Counted from the first letter of the stretch, positions 25,116 through 32,797 are shown. The stretch is 45,777 bases of DNA from an uncultured Clostridia bacterium (GCA_947630625.1 CANRIL010000021.1:1-45777), one strand, 5' to 3'. Notes: a model not told the origin generated them from the letters alone. A program made the numbers and translations.

Positions 25116-25149
25116 ATGCCTCTGCGGATGCGGAGCACGGGGAAAGGAA

Positions 25150-25965
25150 ATGTACGGAAGCTATGAGATAACGGCGGAGTTTTACGACAGCATAAACGCG
25201 CACGTCGACTATACATCGTGGGCTGATTTTATCGAAAAGGCGCTGCTTTTATACTGCCGCGAACGTCCGGAGCTTGTGCTTGACCTCGGCTGCGGCACGG
25301 GGACGCTGACGCTTGAGCTGGCGAGGCGCGGGTATGATATGACGGGAGTCGACAGCTCGCCGGAGATGCTGGCGAAGGCGCGCGAAAACGCGGAGAGCGC
25401 GGGAATTGAAAACGTGCTCTGGCTTTGTCAGAACATGAGCGCCTTTGAGCTTTACGGCACGGTCGACGCGGTGATCTCGACGTGCGATTCGCTCAATTAT
25501 CTGACAAAGACGGATGAGCTGCGCCGGTGTCTTTCGCTCGTACACAACTATCTTGTGCCGGACGGCGTCTTTATCTTCGATATCGCGTCGCGCGGGAGGT
25601 ATACGCACGTGTATAAGGAGCGCGATTTTGTGATTGACGGCGGGGACGTTTACTGCGGCTGGCAGAATTTTTACAATGAGAGAACGGGGCTCGCCGAATT
25701 TTATCTCTCATACTTCGTCCGCGAGGGCGAACTTTGGCGCAGGTATGACGAAACGCAGCGCCAGCGCTGCCGCACGGTGCGAAGCATGAAAAACGAGCTG
25801 TCGCGCGCCGGATTTGAGGTGCTCGGCATATTTCGCGACATGTCGATGACGGCGCTCGGAAAAGACGACGAAGACTCGGGTGAATACGAGAGAATTTATT
25901 TTGCCGCAAGAGTCAAAAAGACGGAAAAGAGCGGCAACAACGGATTTGACCTTATAGAACGGTAA
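25150..25965 (+). CDS. class I SAM-dependent methyltransferase
   Basis: A 271-residue protein beginning MYGSYEITAEFYDSINAHVD, with motif I VLDLGCGTGTLTLEL at about 43-57, the acidic residue of motif II in TGVDSSPEMLAKAR, and DAVISTCDSLNYL as motif IV. This is the YodH/UbiE-like small-molecule methyltransferase group; the substrate is unknown. ATG 25150 is preceded by GGGGAAAGGA. It ends 61 bp before hslO in the same direction, a pairing often seen in Clostridia, which hints at a shared transcript but not at a function. Confidence 0.88.
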   Translation: MYGSYEITAEFYDSINAHVDYTSWADFIEKALLLYCRERPELVLDLGCGTGTLTLELARRGYDMTGVDSSPEMLAKARENAESAGIENVLWLCQNMSAFELYGTVDAVISTCDSLNYLTKTDELRRCLSLVHNYLVPDGVFIFDIASRGRYTHVYKERDFVIDGGDVYCGWQNFYNERTGLAEFYLSYFVREGELWRRYDETQRQRCRTVRSMKNELSRAGFEVLGIFRDMSMTALGKDDEDSGEYERIYFAARVKKTEKSGNNGFDLIER

Positions 25966-26026
25966 ATTAATATTGCAGAGAGGACGGCGGGCAGTTGTTT
26001 ATAACCCCGCAGAAAGTAAAGATCAT

Positions 26027-26911
26027 ATGTCAAGGATACTCCGCGCGATGACAAAAGACGGCAGCGCACGAATACACGTAATAGATTCGACAGACATCGT
26101 CAATCGGGCGATAGAGATACACAAAACGTCTGCGACGGCGGGCGCGGCGATAGGGCGGCTTCTGACCGTGACATCCGTGATGGGCTCGATGCTCGGCGAC
26201 CCGGAGGATTCAGTCACGGTGACGCTTCGCGGCGACGGCGCTGCCGGGATACTGACGGCGGTTTCCGATTATGAGGGCAACGTCCGCGGGTATATAGAAA
26301 ATCCGCTCGCTGACCTGCCGCTCAACGAGCGCGGAAAGCTCGACGTGGGAGGTATCGTCGGCGCGGGCGTGCTTCAGGTGATAAGGGACGCCGGCGGCGA
26401 GGAGCCCTATATCGGGATGACGGAGCTCGTTTCGGGCGAGATAGGCGACGACATTGCCGCATATTATGTCGAGAGCGAGCAGATACCGACGATGTGCGCC
26501 GTAGGCGTTCTGATCGGGCGGGACTTATCGTGCCTCGGCTCAGGATGCGTGTTCATACAGATGCTGCCGTTTTACGACGACAACACGGCGGCTCGCCTCG
26601 AGGAAAACGCGGGGAAGCTGTCGCGCGTGTCCTCGCTTTTCGCGGAGGGCAGGAGCTGCGAGGAAATAATGGAGATCGCGCTTTCGGGCGTTGAATATGA
26701 CATATTTGACTCGATAGACGTTGAATACCGCTGCACATGTTCGCGAGAGCGGACGGCGCGCGCGGTCAGAAGCCTCGGCAGGCAGGAAGTCGAAAGAATT
26801 CTAAATGAGGAGCGCACGGCAAACAGGGACGAGATCATAGAGCTTGGCTGCCGCTTCTGCGGGAAGAAGTACACGTTTGACAGAAAAGAGGCGGAAGCGC
26901 TCTTTAATTGA
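26027..26911 (+). CDS. hslO: Hsp33 redox-regulated chaperone
   Basis: A 294-residue chaperone activated by oxidation when its zinc is released. The N-terminal domain starts MSRILRAMTKDGSARIHVID. The C-terminal redox switch has the zinc-binding cysteines in YRCTCSRERT (CxC) and LGCRFCGKKY (CxxC). ATG 26027 is chosen because homology begins there; its ribosome binding site (AGAAAG) is weak, and the open frame reaches further upstream without family support. An oxidative-stress chaperone fits the anaerobic lifestyle shown by the flavodiiron protein and PFOR. Confidence 0.96.
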   Translation: MSRILRAMTKDGSARIHVIDSTDIVNRAIEIHKTSATAGAAIGRLLTVTSVMGSMLGDPEDSVTVTLRGDGAAGILTAVSDYEGNVRGYIENPLADLPLNERGKLDVGGIVGAGVLQVIRDAGGEEPYIGMTELVSGEIGDDIAAYYVESEQIPTMCAVGVLIGRDLSCLGSGCVFIQMLPFYDDNTAARLEENAGKLSRVSSLFAEGRSCEEIMEIALSGVEYDIFDSIDVEYRCTCSRERTARAVRSLGRQEVERILNEERTANRDEIIELGCRFCGKKYTFDRKEAEALFN

Positions 26912-27070
26912 ATTTGCGCCGACCGATGCCTTTCGAACACAGGTCAAAATCGGATGTGACGTTTCAATACGTGCGGAAATATCAAGTCAATGAGTTAGCT
27001 ATGCACATAAACACCATATGCAGGCTGCCGAAGCCGAATAAAAAAAGCGAAAAAACTTTCAAAAAAAAGG

Positions 27071-27099
27071 TTGACAAGCGGGGGGCGCTGTGCTATAAT
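27071..27099 (+). promoter_or_regulatory. consensus sigma-A promoter of the tRNA cluster
   Basis: TTGACA (27071-27076), 17-bp spacer, TATAAT (27094-27099), 52 bp before the first tRNA. The spacer is unusually G-rich. Between hslO and this promoter (26912-27070) I see nothing else. Confidence 0.85.
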
Positions 27100-27150
27100 A
27101 GCACTTGCCGTTGCGGGATTGAGGCAGTTCGGGCGGCATCAGGTCTGTGG

Positions 27151-27223
27151 GGGAGCATAGCTCAGCTGGGAGAGCACCTGCCTTACAAGCAGGGGGTCAC
27201 AGGTTCGAGCCCTGTTGTTCCCA
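27151..27223 (+). tRNA. tRNA-Val (anticodon TAC)
   Basis: A 73-nt cloverleaf. Acceptor GGGAGCA pairs with TGTTCCC, the anticodon arm is CCTGC-CTTACAA-GCAGG, and the T loop is GGTTCGAGCC. CCA is not encoded. First gene of the cluster. Confidence 0.95.
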
Positions 27224-27231
27224 ATATAGAT

Positions 27232-27305
27232 GGCCCGGTAGTTCAGTTGGTTAGAACGCCGCCCTGTCACGGCGGAGGTCGTGGGTTCGAGTCCCATCCG
27301 GGTCG
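27232..27305 (+). tRNA. tRNA-Asp (anticodon GTC)
   Basis: A 74-nt cloverleaf. Acceptor GGCCCGG pairs with CCGGGTC (one G-U pair), anticodon arm CCGCC-CTGTCAC-GGCGG, T loop GGTTCGAGTC. CCA is not encoded. Confidence 0.95.
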
Positions 27306-27347
27306 CTCTCACCTATCTGGGATGAGACAATAATTTTTTTAATGAAT

Positions 27348-27420
27348 GCCTCTGTAGCTCAGTTGGTAGAGCAGGGGACTGAAAATCCCCGTGTCGTTGG
27401 TTCGATTCCGATCGGAGGCA
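27348..27420 (+). tRNA. tRNA-Phe (anticodon GAA)
   Basis: A 73-nt cloverleaf. Acceptor GCCTCTG pairs with CGGAGGC (one U-G pair), anticodon arm GGGGA-CTGAAAA-TCCCC. CCA is not encoded. Confidence 0.94.
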
Positions 27421-27423
27421 TAT

Positions 27424-27499
27424 GCGGATTTAGCTCATTTGGTAGAGCGCGACCTTGCCAAGGTCGAGGTGGCGGGTTCGATCCCCGTAATCCGCTCCA
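27424..27499 (+). tRNA. tRNA-Gly (anticodon GCC)
   Basis: A 76-nt cloverleaf. Acceptor GCGGATT pairs with AATCCGC, anticodon arm CGACC-TTGCCAA-GGTCG. Unlike the other tRNAs here the 3' CCA is encoded (27497-27499). It begins only 3 bp after tRNA-Phe. Confidence 0.95.
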
Positions 27500-27503
27500 T
27501 AAA

Positions 27504-27535
27504 AAGAAAGCAACACCCTCGGATGTTGCTTTCTT
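27504..27535 (+). terminator. hairpin between tRNA-Gly and tRNA-Cys
   Basis: A 12-bp perfect stem, AAGAAAGCAACA (27504-27515) with TGTTGCTTTCTT (27524-27535), 8-nt loop. The distal arm is T-rich. It could end part of the transcription or mark a processing site inside the cluster. Confidence 0.5.
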
Positions 27536-27540
27536 AATAA

Positions 27541-27612
<72 letters not shown>

Positions 27613-27613
27613 G

Positions 27614-27652
27614 AAGCAGAAAAGCACCGGCTTTGCCGGTGCTTTTCTGCTT
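27614..27652 (+). terminator. terminator of the tRNA cluster
   Basis: An 18-bp perfect stem with a TTT loop, from AAGCAGAAAAGCACCGGC (27614-27631) to its complement at 27635-27652. The 3' arm contains TTTTCTGCTT. It begins right after tRNA-Cys. Confidence 0.8.
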
Positions 27653-27814
27653 AACACAGCGCTTTTATAGAATAAAATACCCGAAAAAACCGCCGTGAGC
27701 CGCCCCGAATCAGGACGTGGAAAAATCAGCCATCGCCGTTTTGTTTTTCCGCGAAACAAAACCGCCGCCGTGACCGTCTAATTTGGCAGAAGGAAGAACG
27801 GAGGGGAAAAGACG

Positions 27815-28297
27815 ATGAAAAAATTATGCCTGTTTTTTGCGTTCGCGCTCGTTATTTTTGCCGTATGCGGATGCGGGAGAGCGGATGACGCGCCGGAGGG
27901 ATCGGCAACAAAGACGCCGACTGACGCGCCGGAGGGATCGGCAGCAAGCACAGCGGCTTACGTGCAGGGCGCGCTTCTGCGTGAGGGAACCGTCACAAAA
28001 ATCGAGGTCAGCTCGCTGCCCGAAGGATACGCTTATACGTATACGACGCCTGACGATATCGGGAAGATAACGAAGTATTTTGACGAACTGCCGCTGATAA
28101 CGGATTTCCCGGAGGATACGACAGGGTTTGACGGCATGACCTGGGTGGTCATGTTCACATATTCGGACGGTACATCGCAGACGGTGTATCATTTCGGCAA
28201 TATGTTCGTCAGAACTGACGGCGGACCTTTGTATAAAATGAACTACGACGACGCTGCCGCCTTTGATGCGCTGCTCCGCGAGCTTGACGAAAAGTGA
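27815..28297 (+). CDS. small lipoprotein of unknown function
   Basis: A 160-residue exported protein. The signal peptide MKKLCLFFAFALVIFAVCGC ends in a lipobox-like VCGC, so lipidation at a Cys near 18-20 is likely. A short Thr/Ala/Pro linker contains an eight-residue direct repeat (DAPEGSA twice). The folded domain (about 50-160, KIEVSSLPEGYAYTYTTPDD to the end) looks like a compact alpha/beta domain. A strong GGAGGGG site precedes ATG 27815. Its last codon and stop (AAG TGA) form the start of a 23-bp repeat found again at 30980, so it was originally convergent with murD. Confidence 0.75.
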   Translation: MKKLCLFFAFALVIFAVCGCGRADDAPEGSATKTPTDAPEGSAASTAAYVQGALLREGTVTKIEVSSLPEGYAYTYTTPDDIGKITKYFDELPLITDFPEDTTGFDGMTWVVMFTYSDGTSQTVYHFGNMFVRTDGGPLYKMNYDDAAAFDALLRELDEK

Positions 28298-28314
28298 CGA
28301 TTTAAAGCTCGCGG
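28292..28314. repeat. left copy of the 23-bp direct repeat flanking the restriction-modification cassette
   Basis: Begins AAGTGACGAT and ends AAAGCTCGCGG; identical to 30980-31002. It contains the lipoprotein stop codon and, on the minus strand, the last codons of murD (Arg-Glu-Leu-stop), which have no gene attached here. It is thus a remnant of the former lipoprotein/murD junction. Confidence 0.9.
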
Positions 28315-28383
28315 GCGCTGCATTTTGAGTTTGTACGGCAAGTTCGAAAAAATAAAACGGCAAAGCCGAATTGGGAGAAGAAA

Positions 28384-29964
28384 ATGAGTACCCTCTTAAC
28401 AATTGCAGAGGCAAGTGAGTTTGCTACACAATATATTGGCAAAACTGTCACAGAGTCAAATATCACATATTTGATCCAGTACGGCCGGATCGACAAAATC
28501 GAGACAGACGGCGCTATATATATTGATAAAGAGCAGCTGATCGCTTACTATAATTCTTTCAAAGGGAAAAAAGAAATCGAATGGAAGAATGTTTTGGGCG
28601 ATGATGTTAACTGGGAGCTGTCTTTTGACGGTTATAAGGAAGCGGAAACGACGAAACACGTTCACCGCTTACATCCGTATAAGGGCAAATTTATTCCTCA
28701 GCTTGTCGAATATTTTTTGGATGACCATATAGACGCATTCAAGAAAGAAGTTTATTTTCATCCCGGCGATATAATTTTAGACCCGTTCTGCGGCAGCGGC
28801 ACAACGCTCGTTCAGGCGTGCGAATTGGGAATGCACGCGGTCGGCATGGATATATCATCTTTTAACGCGCAGATCTCAAACTGCAAAGTCAGAAAATATG
28901 ATATAGGTTTATTGAAACGGGAAATCATTCATATAACAAGTAAGTTGGAAGAGTTCGAGCGGAATTTAAATATAGAAGGATTTGAAACAGAGCTGCTCGA
29001 TAAGTTATACATATTTAATTCGCAATATTTTCCTTCACCTGAGTTCAGAAAAATGGTTTACAGGAAGGAAGTTGCAGAAAAAACATACGGTGCGGAAAAA
29101 GCAGAGATGTTTTTGCCGACGTTTGTTGAGCTGGCAAAAAAATACGGCGTCTCGCTGAACGTTTCCGAAGGATCATTCCTCGACAAGTGGTATTTTGAAA
29201 CCGCGAGACGCGAGATAAAGTTTACTGATGAATTGATCGAAAAGACACAGGACGAGACTACAAAGCAGATATTGCAGGTGATCCTTTCAAGAACGATGAG
29301 GTCATGCCGCGCGACGACGCATTCCGACCTTGCCACGCTGCTTGAGCCTGTATATACGACGTATTACTGTACAAAGCACAAAAAAATCTGCAAGCCGCTT
29401 TTCAGCATTTTAAAGTGGTGGAAGACGTATTCTCAGGACACGGTGAAGAGGATCGGCGAATTTGACAAACTTCGCACCGAAACGCAGCAGCAATGCTTCG
29501 CGGCGAATTCGGCGGAAGCGGACATCTCGGAATTTATTGCCGGGATGGGCGGCGATATAAACGATACATACAAAGAGAGAAAGATAAAGGGCATATTCTC
29601 CAGTCCGCCTTATGTCGGGCTTATTGACTATCACGAGCAGCACGCATACGCGTATGAGCTATTCGGACTTGACAGGCACGATGAAGAGGAAATTGGGTCA
29701 ATGCAGAAGGGGCATACGATCGAGGCGAGAAAAAAATATGTTGACGACATCGCCGCCGTGCTTATAAATTGCAAAAAGTATCTGGCGGAAGATTACGAAG
29801 TGTTTATCGTCGCCAACGATAAATTCGGGCTGTATAATGAAATTGCAGAGAGAGCCGGGATGGTCATTGTGGAACAGTTTAAGCGCCCCGTGCTTAACCG
29901 AACCGAAAAGGACAAGGGCGCTTATTCAGAGATCATATTCAGGATGAAGGAAAAGAGCATATGA
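28384..29964 (+). CDS. type II DNA amino-methyltransferase with N-terminal HTH-like domain
   Basis: A 526-residue enzyme that would methylate adenine N6 or cytosine N4 to protect host DNA. Residues about 4-55 (LLTIAEASEFATQYIGKTVT and on to IYIDKEQLIAYY) look like a MerR/excisionase-type helix-turn-helix. The methyltransferase core follows: HRLHPYKGKFIPQLV (motif X-like), ILDPFCGSGTTLVQA (SAM binding, about 137-151), a long variable region likely holding target recognition, and the catalytic IFSSPPYVGLIDYH (about 404-417). The order, SAM site before SPPY with the long segment between, is alpha-like. ATG 28384 follows GGGAGAAG. Its stop overlaps the endonuclease start (ATGA). Confidence 0.88.
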   Translation: MSTLLTIAEASEFATQYIGKTVTESNITYLIQYGRIDKIETDGAIYIDKEQLIAYYNSFKGKKEIEWKNVLGDDVNWELSFDGYKEAETTKHVHRLHPYKGKFIPQLVEYFLDDHIDAFKKEVYFHPGDIILDPFCGSGTTLVQACELGMHAVGMDISSFNAQISNCKVRKYDIGLLKREIIHITSKLEEFERNLNIEGFETELLDKLYIFNSQYFPSPEFRKMVYRKEVAEKTYGAEKAEMFLPTFVELAKKYGVSLNVSEGSFLDKWYFETARREIKFTDELIEKTQDETTKQILQVILSRTMRSCRATTHSDLATLLEPVYTTYYCTKHKKICKPLFSILKWWKTYSQDTVKRIGEFDKLRTETQQQCFAANSAEADISEFIAGMGGDINDTYKERKIKGIFSSPPYVGLIDYHEQHAYAYELFGLDRHDEEEIGSMQKGHTIEARKKYVDDIAAVLINCKKYLAEDYEVFIVANDKFGLYNEIAERAGMVIVEQFKRPVLNRTEKDKGAYSEIIFRMKEKSI

Positions 29965-30290
29965 ACGCCAAAAAGAAGCAGGCAATCGCAAAGGTAATTA
30001 TCAAGATATTGAAATCAAGATTCGACACTTTCCCCGAGTATGCGTCCTCTCAAAGAAACGCTCCGTTTCACAAAGCGTTTTTAGAGGCTTTTTCCGAAAA
30101 AATCGACAGGACAGGTACAAATCTTGACGCATTGATAAGCATGAGTTCATGGATACATGGACTGAACACAACGATCGGACAAGTTTTTTCGAGAGCACGG
30201 CGCACATCCTTTGCGACGGGGACAAGCGCGGATTCGTCGGAGACGAATTTAAGATATACTCTTCGCAGGAGCGTGTCATTGCTGAAATAA
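29961..30290 (+). CDS. type II restriction endonuclease (TdeIII-like), N-terminal part, frameshifted
   Basis: The first 109 codons of the endonuclease gene, of which about 75 belong to the real protein (to HGLNTTIGQVF). After that the reading frame gives unrelated sequence (SRARRTSFATGT) and stops. The correct continuation is in the frame of the ORF at 30149-30985. The break is at a run of six T (30184-30189): one extra T would give GQVFFESTAHIL and restore a single protein of about 341 residues. It starts at the ATG in ATGA overlapping the methyltransferase stop. Either a mutation, a sequencing error, or programmed slippage. Confidence 0.75.
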   Translation: MNAKKKQAIAKVIIKILKSRFDTFPEYASSQRNAPFHKAFLEAFSEKIDRTGTNLDALISMSSWIHGLNTTIGQVFSRARRTSFATGTSADSSETNLRYTLRRSVSLLK

Positions 30291-30985
30291 TGACGGATTT
30301 AAAAAACGGAGCCAGACGCCCGAACGCTGCGGAAGAGGATCGCTTGATCGCGGACGCCGCCGGCGGCGAGCTCGTCAGCGGAACAAATTTCACAGCCGAC
30401 TGTTATTTTGAAAACAGGGACAGTATCGTGGCGATCGAACTCAAATCCGTAAGGCCGAATTCGGGCGAAACGCGCGGTGAAAAGCAGAAGATACTCAAGG
30501 CCAAAGCCGCGTTGAGGATCAAGTATCCGAATAAAAATGTCAAATACTATTTCGGCTTCCCCTTCGACCCCACGGCTGACACCGAAACGGGATATTGCAA
30601 GACAAGCTTCATGAATAATATGATCGAATTTACAAAATTCTGCGACGCGGATGAGATCCTGCTCGCGGACGAGCTTTGGTCGTTTCTGTCCGGGGAAGCG
30701 GGGACGATGAGTGAGCTTCTTTGCCTGATTCGAAGCATCGCGACCGTTGATTTTATCGAAAAGCTGAAGTTCATATCAAATCCGGCCAACCTGATGGGGA
30801 GAACCGAAGAATATAAGAAAATTGCCGAAGCGTGGGCGCTTGAGGATGAGGCGGCTGTTGCCGCAAATATTTCCCGGCTGAAAGCCTCGCCGGAAAAACC
30901 GGTTCAGAATTCATTATACATGCGGACATTTGACGATTCCGGAAAATATAACGAGCGCCGGGCTGAAACTCTTCTCGGCAAGTGA
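30149..30985 (+). CDS. type II restriction endonuclease (TdeIII-like), C-terminal part
   Basis: Real homology begins near residue 13 of this frame (FFESTAHILCDGDKRGF); the earlier codons are an accidental extension upstream of the frameshift. The part FTADCYFENRDSIVAIELKS, then VRPNSGETRGEKQK, fits a PD-(D/E)xK nuclease site (Asp, then Glu-Leu-Lys). YYFGFPFDP and ILLADELWSFLSGEAGT follow, which resemble the TdeIII family end; that family name is from memory of its pattern and not certain. The last codon and stop (AAG TGA) are supplied by the flanking 23-bp repeat, so the natural C-terminus may have been altered by insertion. The recognition site is unknown. Confidence 0.7.
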   Translation: MDTWTEHNDRTSFFESTAHILCDGDKRGFVGDEFKIYSSQERVIAEIMTDLKNGARRPNAAEEDRLIADAAGGELVSGTNFTADCYFENRDSIVAIELKSVRPNSGETRGEKQKILKAKAALRIKYPNKNVKYYFGFPFDPTADTETGYCKTSFMNNMIEFTKFCDADEILLADELWSFLSGEAGTMSELLCLIRSIATVDFIEKLKFISNPANLMGRTEEYKKIAEAWALEDEAAVAANISRLKASPEKPVQNSLYMRTFDDSGKYNERRAETLLGK

Positions 30986-31002
30986 CGATTTAAAGCTCGC
31001 GG
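30980..31002. repeat. right copy of the 23-bp direct repeat
   Basis: Identical to 28292-28314. It overlaps the endonuclease stop codon (30983-30985) and the 3' end of murD (from 30990). Confidence 0.9.
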
Positions 31003-32414
31003 ACTATCGACTTAAAATAGTTTCCGCGCTCCTCGAAATTGGAAAATGCGTCGAAGCTGGCGCAGGCGGGGGAGAGAAGGACCGTGTCCGCGCCGAGGCT
31101 GCGGGCTGCGTCAAACGCTGCCAGCACCGCATCCCTGAAGTCGGGGAATATCTCATACATGTCAGCGGGGACGCCGACGGCGCGGAAGGCGGATGAGATC
31201 AGCCCTGCGGTCGCGCCGGTCAGAATGACGCGCAGTATCCCGCCGTGCGTGAGGACTGCCTCGCCGAGCGGCTCCATCGGGATATGCTTGTCGTAGCCGC
31301 CCGCGATCAGGACGATGCGGTTTGTCGGAAGGGCGGAGAGCGCCGCCGCCGTGCGCGTCGGCGTTGAGTCGATGCTGCCGTTATAGAAGCTGATGCCGTC
31401 CTTGGTGCGGACATATTCGAGCCTGTGCTCGACGCCGCCGAAGCTGCGCGCGAGATCGAGCGCGGCGGCGGTTATATCTTCAAGCGGGAACAGATCAAGC
31501 ACCGCGCCGAGCGCCGCCATGTAATTTTCAACGTTATGAGTGCCGGGCAGCTTTATGTCGTCGCGCGAGAGCAGCGGCAAAACATGCCCATCCCGGCGAA
31601 GAACGATGTCTTTGCCGTCAAGACGGATCGCCGTCCTGCCGTCGTCCGGGACTGCGGCGGAGGAAAACCATATCACGTCCGCGTCAGTTCGCACGGCGGC
31701 GAGCCTGGTCGCGGCGTTGTTGTAGTTGAGAACGGCGCGGCGGCATCCTGTCCCTATAACGTTCAGCTTTGCGTTCGTGTATTCCTCCATCCCCGTATGC
31801 CAGTTGAGGTGGTTTGGAGTTATATTTGTAATGACCGCCGTCTCGGGCGCGTCCTTCATGGTCATAAGCTGGAAGCTCGAAAGCTCCGTGACGGCGAAAT
31901 CGCCGGGGGAGAGCTCGCAAACGCGCGGAAGCAGCGGCGCGCCGATGTTGCCGCCGAGCACCGCTTTTGCGCCGGTGCGCGAGGCGAGCGCGGAGGTGAG
32001 CTTATGTATCAGCGTCGTCGTCGTCGTTTTCCCGTCGCTGCCGGTGACGGCGATTTTATATGACGGGGTGAGCGCGTAAAAGAGCTCCATCTCGCTCGTG
32101 AGGATCGCGCCGCGCGCGAGCGCGTCCGGAATGCCGCCCGCGTCGGGCCTGATGCCGGGCGTGCGGAATATGACCGAGGCGGGTATATCGTCAAGATATC
32201 CGCCGCCGCAGATGAAGCGGACTCCGCGCTCCTCGTAGCTGTCAAGATCGACCTTTTCCGCGAGCTTCCCGCGTTCCTTGCCGTCGCGAACCTCGACAGC
32301 TATACCCCGCTCCTGGAGAAAGCCGACGAGCGGCACATTCGATATGCCGAAACCGAGCACGACGGCTCCGCGCTCCTTTGCGCGCCTGAGGATCGATTCG
32401 CCTTTATCATTCAT
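30990..32414 (-). CDS. murD: UDP-N-acetylmuramoyl-L-alanine--D-glutamate ligase
   Basis: Adds D-glutamate to UDP-MurNAc-L-Ala in the cytoplasmic part of peptidoglycan synthesis, using ATP. The 474-residue length is typical. The N-terminal Rossmann domain has VVLGFGISN, the ATP-binding loop is VTGSDGKTTTTT (about 108-119), followed by VLGGNIGAPLLP and FAVTELSSFQL, ITPNHLNWH, and in the C-terminal domain FGGVEHRLEYV and NGSIDSTPTRTAAAL. ATG 32414 is chosen because GAGG lies nine bases upstream; a TTG two codons earlier is less likely. It follows the DUF6472 gene by 21 bp. Its 3' end borders the restriction-modification insertion but is intact. Confidence 0.97.
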   Translation of the reverse strand: MNDKGESILRRAKERGAVVLGFGISNVPLVGFLQERGIAVEVRDGKERGKLAEKVDLDSYEERGVRFICGGGYLDDIPASVIFRTPGIRPDAGGIPDALARGAILTSEMELFYALTPSYKIAVTGSDGKTTTTTLIHKLTSALASRTGAKAVLGGNIGAPLLPRVCELSPGDFAVTELSSFQLMTMKDAPETAVITNITPNHLNWHTGMEEYTNAKLNVIGTGCRRAVLNYNNAATRLAAVRTDADVIWFSSAAVPDDGRTAIRLDGKDIVLRRDGHVLPLLSRDDIKLPGTHNVENYMAALGAVLDLFPLEDITAAALDLARSFGGVEHRLEYVRTKDGISFYNGSIDSTPTRTAAALSALPTNRIVLIAGGYDKHIPMEPLGEAVLTHGGILRVILTGATAGLISSAFRAVGVPADMYEIFPDFRDAVLAAFDAARSLGADTVLLSPACASFDAFSNFEERGNYFKSIVREL

Positions 32415-32435
32415 TGTCAAAGCCCTCTTTTCCGT

Positions 32436-32645
32436 TCAATTCTGGTGCCTGACGCTCTTGTATTCGTCGTAGAATTTGTAATACGGGCAGCTGTCCGTCT
32501 GCCTTTTCATGAACCGTTCGGACTCGTCCTCGTCGAGCGACATCTGACAGGAAAAGTCGTCCGTATATTCGTCATAATCATAGTATACGCAGTCCTCACA
32601 ACAGATGGTGACCGCTTTTTTCTTTTTGCCGCCGTTTTTTTCCAT
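32436..32645 (-). CDS. DUF6472 family small protein
   Basis: A 69-residue acidic protein with paired cysteines: MEKNGGKKKKAVTICCEDCV, then YYDYDEYTDDFSCQMSLDEDE, and CPYYKFYDEYKSVRHQN at the end. This pattern (CxxC, LDEDE, CPYY, DEYK-VR-QN) is that of DUF6472, a short Clostridia family with a probable metal site. The function is unknown. ATG 32645 lacks a strong ribosome binding site but the family starts there. It is the first gene of a two-gene unit with murD and has a good promoter at 32683-32711. Confidence 0.85.
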   Translation of the reverse strand: MEKNGGKKKKAVTICCEDCVYYDYDEYTDDFSCQMSLDEDESERFMKRQTDSCPYYKFYDEYKSVRHQN

Positions 32646-32682
32646 GTTCGCCGAGCAGCCCTTTCTGATATTGTGCCATATA

Positions 32683-32711
32683 ATTATATCGCATCGCGCC
32701 GCTGCGGTCAA
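32683..32711 (-). promoter_or_regulatory. sigma-A promoter of the DUF6472-murD unit
   Basis: Minus strand: TTGACC (32711-32706), 17-bp spacer, TATAAT (32688-32683), 37 bp upstream of ATG 32645. Confidence 0.75.
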
Positions 32712-32797
32712 GCACGACATGACTATATAAAATTTTGCGCCGGAGGCGGGAAAACGCAAAAAATATCGGCAAGCGCGCAATTTTTGCCCGCCGCCGC

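Larger units (their letters stand above)
28315..31002. mobile_element. restriction-modification cassette inserted with a 23-bp target duplication
   Basis: A block of about 2.7 kb with lower GC and different codon use from its neighbours. It carries a DNA methyltransferase and a frameshifted restriction endonuclease and nothing else: no transposase, integrase or inverted termini. Each side has the same 23 bp. The left copy keeps the murD tail, the right copy keeps the lipoprotein tail, which is what duplication of a target spanning the convergent junction would give. Insertions of restriction-modification genes with long target duplications are known from comparisons of Helicobacter genomes. 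Confidence 0.75.

Noticed and set aside
27904-27960. Duplicated segment in the lipoprotein linker as a mobile repeat
   Set aside because: It is a short in-frame duplication coding for DAPEGSA twice, typical of linker drift.
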